From Alphaproteobacteria bacterium (GTDB lineage: Bacteria > Pseudomonadota > Alphaproteobacteria > Rhodobacterales > Rhodobacteraceae): a stretch of DNA of 7,302 bases. Location of the stretch: contig RFKM01000033.1 in NCBI GenBank assembly GCA_003694465.1, positions 1 through 7,302 of the forward strand. The letters run 5' to 3'. Position 1 is the stretch's first letter. Each line of letters begins with the position of its first letter. Shown piece by piece: positions 1-6,091 of the stretch. Under the pieces are notes generated by a model. It worked only from the letters and a program-made list of their open reading frames with translations. It was not told the DNA's origin and did not search any database. The position numbers and the translations under genes were made by a program.

Positions 1-1381
1 GGCGCTCGGCCCGGGCCCGCGCGCCCTCGGGCAAGCGCACCGAGGCGGCGATCAGCCGTTCGAGCCGGCTTTCGCGGGTCGGGTCGTAATAGATGCCGAG
101 ATCGTCGAGCACCAGCGACAGCGGCGGGGTCAGCGCCGCCCCGAGCCCGCGCGAGCGCAGGAAGCCGTCCTCGACGCGCAAGACCGGTTCGGCGCCGGTG
201 TCGCCGAGGCTGGCCTCGTGCCCCGCCCAGACCATCAGCCGCCGCCCGGTGGCCCGCGCCACCTTCACCGCCGCCGGCCCCTCGCGAAACAGCATCCGCC
301 GTTCGCTGCCGAAAAAGGCGGCCAGCGGGCGGCGCTTCCACAGCCGCATCCCGGCGGCGACGTAGCCCACGCGGTCTTCGCGGAAGGCGCGGGCGCGGGC
401 CTCGAGCATGGTGATCACCTGTTCGACTCCGCACAGCGCGTCATGGGCCGGGTCATACCACGTGGGATAGAGCACCATCGCCCCGGCGAAGATCTGCGCG
501 CGGGTCAGGCGCCGGCCGCGGCGGGGGAAGGCGCGCTCGTCCTCGGTCAGCCCCCAGCCCGCATACCACGGCCCCCCGAACACCCGCGGGCGGTGGCCGG
601 CGAGGATCGCCTCGAAGCCCATCCCCGAAGAGACGGTATAGACGGCGACGGCGCCCTCGAGCAGGCGCCACGGATCGAGCGGGGCGGTAACGCGGCGCAC
701 GCGGGGGCTTTCCACCTCGGGGCCGAAATGCCCCGGGCGATGGCCGGCGGCGGTTTCGGGGTGGGTCTTGACGACGATCGGCATCCCCGGGTGCTCGATC
801 TCGGCGGCAGCGAGCATGTCGCGGAAGGTGGCCTCGTCGGCCCCGCCATGGACGATCGAGGCATCGCCCCGGGTCTGGTCGATGACCAGCACATAGGGCG
901 GCTCGGGCAGCGGCGCCTCGGCGGTGAAGGCGTTGTATTTCGACACATGCCCGCGCGTCATCAGGTCGATCGCGCCGCGGGCGCGGGCGATGAGGGCGGT
1001 TTCGTCCAGCGGGTGGGTGGCGAGCAGGGTTTCGAGATCGGAGGGGCGGGACGGGTCGTAATGCACGCCGGTCTCGTCGATCAGCAGGCCCATCGGCGGC
1101 TCGCCCGCGCGCCCGGTGCGCAGCGAGCGCAGGAAGGCGTCTTCGATGCGCACCAGCCGGGCGCCGCGGCGGGCGGCGATGCGTTCGCCGCGCCAGGCGG
1201 TGGACGAATGGCCCCAGACCCCGACGCAATCGCCTTCTGCGGGCAGGCCGAGGCGGGGCGCCCAGCCGGCGAGGGTGAGAATGCGCCGCACCCGCCGGTT
1301 TGCCCAAAGCCCGCCGTTGTAGACGAACAGCCGCCGCGGCGCGGGGGCCCCGGCGGCGGTGTCGCGCTGGTCCGCGCCCAT
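1..1381 (-). CDS. kpsC: KpsC-type capsule beta-Kdo transferase, partial (C-terminus beyond left edge)
   Basis: KpsC elongates the poly-Kdo linker on the lipid anchor of ABC-exported capsules, using two retaining beta-Kdo transferase modules at the cytoplasmic face. The reading frame is open from the ATG at 1381 through position 1 (460 codons). The family is normally about 670 residues, so roughly a third is missing. The N-terminal module shows LFVYNGGLWANRR (18-30), VRIEDAFLRS (77-86), a GVHYDP loop (105-110), VVKTHPE (203-209) and a VSSGMGFEAILAG to GPWYAGWG stretch (250-277). A second copy of the pattern begins with VWAGHEAS (384-391), LRVEDGFLRSRG (401-412) and GIYYDP (429-434), which is the diagnostic tandem architecture. 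The start lies 5 bases after the stop of the upstream export gene and has no clear Shine-Dalgarno, so translation is probably coupled to that gene. Family assignment is firm; the polymer made cannot be told. Confidence 0.93.
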   Translation of the reverse strand, partial: MGADQRDTAAGAPAPRRLFVYNGGLWANRRVRRILTLAGWAPRLGLPAEGDCVGVWGHSSTAWRGERIAARRGARLVRIEDAFLRSLRTGRAGEPPMGLLIDETGVHYDPSRPSDLETLLATHPLDETALIARARGAIDLMTRGHVSKYNAFTAEAPLPEPPYVLVIDQTRGDASIVHGGADEATFRDMLAAAEIEHPGMPIVVKTHPETAAGHRPGHFGPEVESPRVRRVTAPLDPWRLLEGAVAVYTVSSGMGFEAILAGHRPRVFGGPWYAGWGLTEDERAFPRRGRRLTRAQIFAGAMVLYPTWYDPAHDALCGVEQVITMLEARARAFREDRVGYVAAGMRLWKRRPLAAFFGSERRMLFREGPAAVKVARATGRRLMVWAGHEASLGDTGAEPVLRVEDGFLRSRGLGAALTPPLSLVLDDLGIYYDPTRESRLERLIAASVRLPEGARARAER

Positions 1382-1386
1382 AGGCT

Positions 1387-2535
1387 CTAGAGGCCGGGGA
1401 CGATGCCGGCGGCGGCGGCCGGAACGGTGTTGGCGGCCTTGAGCGTGCCGGTGAGGGCCGAGATCATCTTCGTCCACTGCACGTAGGGCGCTTCGGTGAC
1501 ATAGATCGTGTCGCCGTCGCGGATCAGGAAATCGCGCGCGCGGAACATGCCGTTCGGCTCGGTGAGGTTGAGCACGTAGATCATCCGCTGATCGCCGACG
1601 AGGTCGGTGCGGCCGAGCACCTGGTTGGCGATTTCGGCCGGTTCGTTGCGGAAGACGAACACCCCGGTCGGATCGGCGACGTTCGACATCAGCCCGCCGA
1701 CCTGTGCAATGGCCTCGAGGGCGGAGATGTTGCGGGTGTCGAACTTGACACGGGTCTGCGCGCCGGTGGCGCCGAGCACGGTGAAGGCGCGGCTGTCCTG
1801 CTCGACGAGGATCTTGTCACCGGGGCGCAGGGCGATGTCGAGCTGCGGGTTGTCGAAGAGATCCTTGTACCAGATCTTGCCCATCCGCCCGCCGCGGGTG
1901 ACCCGGATCACCGCCACCTCGGGCGGAACGGTGACCCCGCCGGCGCGTGCCAGCATGGTGGCGAGAGTGCGCGTCGGGCGTTCGATCGCATAGACCCCCT
2001 GGCCGCCGACCGACCCGGTGAGCGAGACGGTGGCCCCGTCGCCGGCGGTGCGGGTGACCATCACCTGCGGGTCGGGGGTCTGTTCCGAGAGCTTGGCGGT
2101 GATGATCCGCCGGACCGCCTCGGGCGAATTGCCCGCCGCCCGGATCCGCCCGGCATAGGGGATGAAGATGTAGCCCTGGCCATCGACCTGCACGTCGGTG
2201 AGCCCGGCCGGCGCCCCGGCCTTGGCGAGGATGCCCTGTTCGACGTTTTCCCAGATCGCCACGGTGAGGGTGTCGCCGGGGCGGATCGTGTCGGAGCCGA
2301 TGATGCCCGCGTTGACGAAATCGGAGCTGAAGCCGAGCGCCTCGACCACCGCGGTGGCGCGCGTCACCCGGTCATCGACGGCGACGACGAAGGCATCGCC
2401 CTGCCTCTGCACGGAGCCGGCGAAGATCTCGGCCTTGTTGGGGCCGAAACGCGGAAGCGTCTCGCAGGCGGAAAGGCCCGCGACACAGGCGAGAAGGGCC
2501 GCGTTGCGCGCCCAGAGGTTCGTCTTGAAGTTCAC
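1387..2535 (-). CDS. Outer-membrane polysaccharide export lipoprotein (Wza/CtrA/KpsD family)
   Basis: This is an outer-membrane polysaccharide export (OPX) protein, 382 residues, expected to form the periplasmic and outer-membrane channel through which capsule leaves the cell. The N-terminus is a lipoprotein signal with a basic start, a hydrophobic stretch and lipobox LSAC, giving lipidated Cys24. A polysaccharide export domain follows at about 80-162 (SDTIRPGDTLTVAIWE; GYIFIPYAGRI). Two SLBB-like repeats come next, at about 169-215 (VSLTGSVGGQGVYAI) and 249-295 (AFTVLGATGAQTRVKF). The C-terminal YVQWTKMISALTGTLKAANT (351-370) could be the amphipathic helix that makes the outer-membrane barrel in Wza. 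The length matches CtrA and Wza rather than the longer E. coli KpsD. The start is GTG, chosen because a perfect AAGGAG lies 8 bases upstream and the signal peptide begins there. It sits between kpsS and kpsC, which points to ABC-dependent capsule export. Confidence 0.92.
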   Translation of the reverse strand: MNFKTNLWARNAALLACVAGLSACETLPRFGPNKAEIFAGSVQRQGDAFVVAVDDRVTRATAVVEALGFSSDFVNAGIIGSDTIRPGDTLTVAIWENVEQGILAKAGAPAGLTDVQVDGQGYIFIPYAGRIRAAGNSPEAVRRIITAKLSEQTPDPQVMVTRTAGDGATVSLTGSVGGQGVYAIERPTRTLATMLARAGGVTVPPEVAVIRVTRGGRMGKIWYKDLFDNPQLDIALRPGDKILVEQDSRAFTVLGATGAQTRVKFDTRNISALEAIAQVGGLMSNVADPTGVFVFRNEPAEIANQVLGRTDLVGDQRMIYVLNLTEPNGMFRARDFLIRDGDTIYVTEAPYVQWTKMISALTGTLKAANTVPAAAAGIVPGL

Positions 2536-2543
2536 TGCTCGGG

Positions 2544-2549
2544 CTCCTT
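2544..2549 (-). promoter_or_regulatory. Ribosome binding site of the export lipoprotein gene
   Basis: On the minus strand this reads AAGGAG, a full Shine-Dalgarno core, 8 bases before the GTG at 2535. It decides the start codon, since no ATG is available at that point. Confidence 0.85.
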
Positions 2550-2625
2550 GTGGAGGTGTGCCTCTGGTTTTTCGGTCAACCTACCGTCCGGGCGCGAAAA
2601 AATCCAGCATTTCCGCCCCGCGCGC

Positions 2626-3984
2626 TCATTTCACCGCGTGCAACTGTTGCCGTGGTGCCGCTGTGCCGCGGGCGAGGGCCTCGTAGGGGTCGTCTGGGCA
2701 GAGCATCATGTCGACCACCTGCCGCAGGAGCTGGCGCCGGCCGCGGGCGGAGTAGAAGCCCCCGGGAACCTGGCTGGTTTCGAGCAGGTAGCGGCGAAAA
2801 TCGCGGTAGGCCTCGACATCGGGGCGCGCGGGGCGAGCGAAGAATTCGGCCAGCGGCTGGGTGGAGACGAATTCGGGCTTGGCATAGATCGCGGCGCCGA
2901 AGGTGCGCAGCGGCAGCCCGCGCCAGAGCACCTGCTGGCCGGCGGTGGAATTGACCGTCACCGCGCTGCGGGCCTGGGAGAGCAGCGCCGCGAGCTTTCC
3001 GCCGCGCACGTAATGCACGCGCCCCGCGAGCCCGGCGGCGCGGGCGAGCCGGACGATCTCGCGGCGGAGCGGCACGCGCCCGTCTTCGAGCGGATGGGCC
3101 TTGAAGACGAGGTGGTGATGGCGCGGCGCCCCCTCGGCGAAACCGGCGATCACCAGTTCGAGAAACTCGGTCATCGTGGCGAAGGGGGAATGGGCCTGAA
3201 AGCTCGAATCGTGTTCGAGCTGGAGCAGCACGAGGTGGTAGGGAAAGCCGCCCCGGCGCACCCGGGCGGTGGCGGCCCAGCGTTCGGCGGCGATGGCCGG
3301 CATCAGGAGCAGCCGGCGCAGGTAGAGGCGGAATTCGGCCGTTACCGGCAGGGCCCGGTGGGGGCGAAAGCCCCGGTAACGCCGGTTCCGGAACATGACG
3401 AACCAGTGATAGAGCGCGCCGTAGAAGATGTGCTGGCGCATGTCGCCCCAGCGGGCCGGGGGACGGGGGATGTCGGCGCCGCTTCCCGAGAGGGCGGCGC
3501 GCATCTCGGCAAGGCTCGTGTCCATCAGGCGCGAATTGCCGTTGGAGCCGCCGCGCTCATAGGTGACCCAGTAGGGGCGCAGGTAGCCTTCCTCGAAGAC
3601 ATGGACCGTGAGCCCCGCCGCGCGTGCCTGCTCGACCGCCACGGCGTGGATGAAGCGCGTGTCGCCATAGAGCACGATGTCGGTGATCGCCTTTTCGCGC
3701 AGGATGTGCTCGAGCGCCGCGGGCCAGCCTTCCTGCGGGCCGGTGTGGGCGATGTAGCGGGCCTTGTCGGGCCAGAAGGCTTCGTCGCCGCGGTTGAAAC
3801 CGACGCGCCAGACCTCGGCACCGGCGGCGCGCAGCATCTCTGCGAGCCGGGCAAAGAACGGCCCGTGCGGGCCCTGAAGGAAGAGGAAGGCCCGCCCAGC
3901 GCCGTCGTCCGGGCGCGCGCCTCCGCCCCGCGCTTCGGCCGGCGCGCCGGTGAGTGTCTGAACTTTCGAGCCCGTGTCTTTCAT
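2626..3984 (-). CDS. kpsS: KpsS-type capsule Kdo transferase
   Basis: KpsS adds the first beta-Kdo residue to the phosphatidylglycerol-type lipid anchor of ABC-exported capsules; KpsC then extends it. From the ATG at 3984 the product is 452 residues, somewhat longer than E. coli KpsS because of a poorly conserved Gly/Ala-rich leader of about 30 residues. Family signatures are FLFLQGPHGPFF (33-44), WRVGFNRGDEAFWP (59-72), LYGDTRFIH (105-113), EEGYLRPYWVTYE (131-143), LLQLEHDSS (253-261), FKAHPLEDGR (294-303) and VTVNSTAGQQVLWRG (342-356). There is no signal peptide, as expected for a cytoplasmic enzyme. The frame stays open upstream to 4314, but that extension would run over the ribE start and is low-complexity Arg-rich sequence. 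The Shine-Dalgarno before 3984 is weak. It is the first gene of the minus-strand capsule unit, with a 90-base gap before the export gene. Confidence 0.93.
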   Translation of the reverse strand: MKDTGSKVQTLTGAPAEARGGGARPDDGAGRAFLFLQGPHGPFFARLAEMLRAAGAEVWRVGFNRGDEAFWPDKARYIAHTGPQEGWPAALEHILREKAITDIVLYGDTRFIHAVAVEQARAAGLTVHVFEEGYLRPYWVTYERGGSNGNSRLMDTSLAEMRAALSGSGADIPRPPARWGDMRQHIFYGALYHWFVMFRNRRYRGFRPHRALPVTAEFRLYLRRLLLMPAIAAERWAATARVRRGGFPYHLVLLQLEHDSSFQAHSPFATMTEFLELVIAGFAEGAPRHHHLVFKAHPLEDGRVPLRREIVRLARAAGLAGRVHYVRGGKLAALLSQARSAVTVNSTAGQQVLWRGLPLRTFGAAIYAKPEFVSTQPLAEFFARPARPDVEAYRDFRRYLLETSQVPGGFYSARGRRQLLRQVVDMMLCPDDPYEALARGTAAPRQQLHAVK

Positions 3985-4240
3985 GCCTTTGCCTGCCCGG
4001 CCCCTGCCTCGTTTCGCGGCCTCGTGTGGTCTTGCCGCCGCCCACGTCTGGGCGCGCGCCGCCATCCTGCGCGAGCGGGCGCGCCTTGTCACGCCCCGGC
4101 GCCAGTTTCGCCCACCAATCCGGCACCAATGTGGCCCACGCGTGTCAGCCTGCCGGCAAGGGGTTGAAACCCGGTAAACGCCGGCGCACCTTAGGGGCTG
4201 CCCGCGCGCGAACGGCGGCGCGGGGCAAAGGGAGAAGGGC
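3985..4240. promoter_or_regulatory. Divergent intergenic region between kpsS and ribE
   Basis: These 256 bases separate the starts of two units read outwards and should hold both promoters. Visible elements are a direct repeat CACCAAT at 4113-4119 and 4124-4130 with an 11-base period, and a palindrome GGGTT-GA-AACCC at 4161-4172. TTGAAA at 4164-4169 could be a plus-strand -35 box, but no good -10 follows at 16-18 bases. No convincing promoter could be assigned for kpsS. The FMN riboswitch core was looked for before ribE and not found. Confidence 0.5.
4228..4234 (+). promoter_or_regulatory. Ribosome binding site of ribE
   Basis: AAGGGAG lies 6 bases before the ATG at 4241. It supports the start that gives the canonical MFTGI N-terminus. 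Confidence 0.8.
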
Positions 4241-4831
4241 ATGTTCACAGGGATCATCACCGATGTCGGCCGGGTCGTGAAGGTCGAGCGCGGGTCGGGC
4301 CTGCGCGCGCGCATCGAAACCGGCTACGACACCGCTTTGATCGACATCGGCGCCTCGATCGCTTCCGACGGCGTCTGCCTCACGGTCGTCGATCTCGGGC
4401 CGGGGTGGTATGAGGTCGAGATTTCGGCCGAAACGCTTGCGCGGACCAATCTCGGCGAATGGTCCGAGGGGCGGCGCGTCAACCTCGAGCGGGCGCTGAG
4501 GGTGGGCGACGAGCTCGGCGGGCACATCGTCTCGGGCCATGTCGATGGCGTTGCCGAGGTCGTCTCGGTGGACGAAGAGGGCGCGAGCACCCGCGTGCGC
4601 CTCAGAGCCCCGGAAGAGCTTGCCCGCTTCATCGCCCCGAAGGGCTCGGTGGCGCTGAACGGCACATCGCTCACCGTCAACGAGGTCGAGGGTGCTCAGT
4701 TCGGCGTCAATCTCATCCCGCACACCAAGGCGGCGACGACATGGGGCGAGGTGACCCCGGGCGCGCGCGTCAATCTCGAGATCGACATGCTGGCGCGCTA
4801 CGTCGCCCGGCTGCGCGAGGCCGAGGGCTGA
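4241..4831 (+). CDS. ribE: Riboflavin synthase, alpha chain
   Basis: Riboflavin synthase dismutates two molecules of 6,7-dimethyl-8-ribityllumazine into riboflavin and the pyrimidine intermediate, the last step of the pathway, in the cytoplasm as a trimer. The 196-residue product has the usual length and the invariant MFTGII start. Its two homologous beta-barrels show paired motifs: SIASDGVCLTV (39-49) in the first and SVALNGTSLTVNEVEG (136-151) in the second. GGHIVSGHVDG (93-103) links the halves. The second barrel ends with VNLIPHTKAATTW (156-168) and VNLEIDMLARYVARL (177-191), which leads into the trimerisation helix. It is the first gene of the plus-strand riboflavin block and is separated from ribB by 123 bases, so it may or may not share a transcript with the downstream genes. 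The gene is called ribC in E. coli and ribE in many other species. Confidence 0.97.
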   Translation: MFTGIITDVGRVVKVERGSGLRARIETGYDTALIDIGASIASDGVCLTVVDLGPGWYEVEISAETLARTNLGEWSEGRRVNLERALRVGDELGGHIVSGHVDGVAEVVSVDEEGASTRVRLRAPEELARFIAPKGSVALNGTSLTVNEVEGAQFGVNLIPHTKAATTWGEVTPGARVNLEIDMLARYVARLREAEG

Positions 4832-4841
4832 GGCCGGCGCG

Positions 4842-4857
4842 GCGGGGCGCCCCCCGC
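4842..4857 (+). other. GC hairpin just after ribE
   Basis: GCGGGG (4842-4847) pairs with CCCCGC (4852-4857) around a CGCC loop. It begins 10 bases after the ribE stop. Only two T residues follow, so it is not a classical intrinsic terminator, but it could protect the ribE 3' end or cause pausing. Confidence 0.45.
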
Positions 4858-4883
4858 TTGGAGGCAGCGGGAGCCGGTCGAAA

Positions 4884-4918
4884 TTGCGCGTGCTTTGCGC
4901 TGGCAAACCCGCGCGCAA
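4884..4918 (+). other. Long imperfect hairpin in the ribB leader
   Basis: TTGCGCGTG (4884-4892) pairs with CGCGCGCAA (4910-4918) over 9 pairs with one G-T wobble. After a 1x2 internal loop, TTTGC (4894-4898) pairs with GCAAA (4903-4907) around a GCTG tetraloop, giving 14 pairs in all. It lies 36 bases before the ribB start. As DNA it could equally be an operator, because TTGCGC recurs at 4884 and 4895. The pairing is seen directly; any function is inferred. Confidence 0.55.
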
Positions 4919-4934
4919 GCGGTTATCTGACCGC
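4919..4934 (+). other. Short hairpin next to the ribB ribosome binding site
   Basis: GCGGT (4919-4923) pairs with ACCGC (4930-4934) around TATCTG. It abuts the preceding 35-base hairpin with no gap, so the two could stack coaxially. The ribB Shine-Dalgarno starts 8 bases later. Confidence 0.45.
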
Positions 4935-4942
4935 GAGACGAA

Positions 4943-4948
4943 AAGGGA
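4943..4948 (+). promoter_or_regulatory. Ribosome binding site of ribB
   Basis: AAGGGA lies 6 bases before the ATG at 4955, in an A-rich single-stranded stretch after the leader hairpins. Confidence 0.8.
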
Positions 4949-4954
4949 AGACAG

Positions 4955-6091
4955 ATGCCGCAGTCCAACCCCCATGCCAGCCCCGGGCCGGTGGAAATCG
5001 ACTGGAAAGACGCGATTTCGCCGACCGAGGAGATCCTCGAGGAGGCGCGCAACGGGCGCATGTTCATCCTCGTCGACCATGAAGACCGCGAGAACGAGGG
5101 CGACTTGGTGATTCCGGCCCAGATGGCCACGCCCGAGGCGATCAACTTCATGGCCACCTACGGGCGCGGGCTGATCTGCCTTGCCCTGACCGGCGAGCGG
5201 ATCGACGCCCTCGGCCTGCCGCTGATGTCGACGCAGAACGCCTCGCGCCACGAAACCGCCTTCACCGTCTCGATCGAGGCGCGCGAGGGGGTGACCACCG
5301 GCATTTCGGCCCATGACCGGGCGCGCACCGTCGCCGTGGCCATCGACCCGACCAAGGGCCCGGCCGACATCGCCACCCCGGGCCATGTCTTCCCGCTGCG
5401 GGCGCGGGCGGGGGGCGTGCTGGTGCGCGCCGGGCACACCGAGGCGGCGGTCGACATCGCCCGCCTTGCCGGTCTGCAGCCCGCCGGCGTGATCTGCGAG
5501 ATCATGAACGACGACGGCACCATGGCGCGGCTGCCGGAGCTGGTTTCCTTTGCCCAGAAACACGGGCTGAAGGTGGGCACGATTTCCGACCTGATCGCCT
5601 ACCGCCGGCGCCACGACAACCTCGTGCGCGAGACCGCGCGCAAGGAGGTCACCTCGGAGTTCGGCGGCAAGTGGTGCATGCGCGTCTTTGCCGACGAGAC
5701 CCAGGGCACCGAGCATATCGCCCTGACCAAGGGCGACCTGTCTGGCGAGGCGCCGGTGCTGGTGCGCATGCACAGCCTGAACATTCTCGAAGACGTGCTC
5801 GGCCTCGGGCCGGCGCCTTCGGACGAGCTGCACCGGGCGATGGAGATCATCGCCGAAGCCGGGCGCGGGGTGGTGGTGCTGCTGCGCAACCCGGGCATGC
5901 AGCTGGCCGTCGATGGCGTGGTGCATCCGCAGATCCTGCGCCAATACGGGCTCGGGGCGCAGATCCTCTCGGCGCTTGGCGTGCGCCGGCTGACCCTCCT
6001 GACCGACAGCCCGATGCCCAAGGTGGTCGGCCTCGAGGCCTATGACCTCAGCATCGAAGGAACCCATCCGATCCGGGGAGACAAAGCCTGA
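4955..6091 (+). CDS. ribB: 3,4-dihydroxy-2-butanone 4-phosphate synthase with degenerate GTP cyclohydrolase II-like domain (RibBX type)
   Basis: The N-terminal domain converts ribulose 5-phosphate to the four-carbon unit (DHBP) used by lumazine synthase. It spans about 20-217 and shows the acidic loop DHEDRENEGD (41-50), GLICLAL (72-78), TTGISAHDRA (114-123), GHVFPLRARAGGVLVRAGHTEAAVD (143-167) and CEIMNDDGTMAR (181-192). The C-terminal part (about 235-370) resembles GTP cyclohydrolase II: VRMHS (270-274), GRGVVVLLR (303-311), YGLGAQILSALGV (331-343) and LLTDSP (348-353). However, the zinc-binding Cys and Cys-x-Cys that should follow VRMHS are replaced by Leu275, Pro286 and Pro288. The QEGRGIGL catalytic segment and the following GTP-binding stretch are also lost or shortened. 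This fits the RibBX class of Proteobacteria, active as RibB only, so databases may call it ribBA wrongly. Its TGA overlaps the ribH ATG by one base. Confidence 0.95.
   Translation: MPQSNPHASPGPVEIDWKDAISPTEEILEEARNGRMFILVDHEDRENEGDLVIPAQMATPEAINFMATYGRGLICLALTGERIDALGLPLMSTQNASRHETAFTVSIEAREGVTTGISAHDRARTVAVAIDPTKGPADIATPGHVFPLRARAGGVLVRAGHTEAAVDIARLAGLQPAGVICEIMNDDGTMARLPELVSFAQKHGLKVGTISDLIAYRRRHDNLVRETARKEVTSEFGGKWCMRVFADETQGTEHIALTKGDLSGEAPVLVRMHSLNILEDVLGLGPAPSDELHRAMEIIAEAGRGVVVLLRNPGMQLAVDGVVHPQILRQYGLGAQILSALGVRRLTLLTDSPMPKVVGLEAYDLSIEGTHPIRGDKA
6075..6080 (+). promoter_or_regulatory. Ribosome binding site of ribH
   Basis: GGGGAG inside the 3' end of ribB lies 10 bases before the ribH ATG at 6091. 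The stop and start overlap as TGATG, suggesting translational coupling. Confidence 0.6.

Noticed and set aside
218..1390. Long plus-strand frame (218-1390) and shorter minus frames (453-1307, 547-948) over kpsC.
   Set aside because: The frame starting at 1381 on the minus strand gives KpsC with conserved repeats; the others are out of frame and Arg/Pro/Ala-rich.
2536..2625. Terminator or promoter in the 90-base gap between kpsS and the export gene.
   Set aside because: A run of six T on the minus strand (2602-2597) lacks a stem before it, the GGGCG/CGCCC pairing would need a loop of about 20 bases, and TTGACC has no usable -10 at 17 bases.
2548..4167. A 539-codon open frame on the plus strand opposite kpsS.
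   Set aside because: The minus-strand frame carries all the KpsS motifs; the plus frame gives no recognisable domain and is a codon-bias artefact.
3985..4314. N-terminal extension of kpsS to an upstream start at 4314.
   Set aside because: It would add 110 Arg-rich residues without family similarity and overlap the ribE start; conserved KpsS sequence begins only after 3984.
4141..4954. FMN riboswitch before ribE or ribB.
   Set aside because: The conserved RFN core segments were looked for in both leaders and not found; the hairpins before ribB have a different layout.
4145..6067. A 640-codon open frame on the minus strand across ribE and ribB.
   Set aside because: It is a shadow of two firmly identified genes on the plus strand; its product is low-complexity and rich in Arg, His, Gly and Ala, as expected from antisense of high-GC coding DNA.
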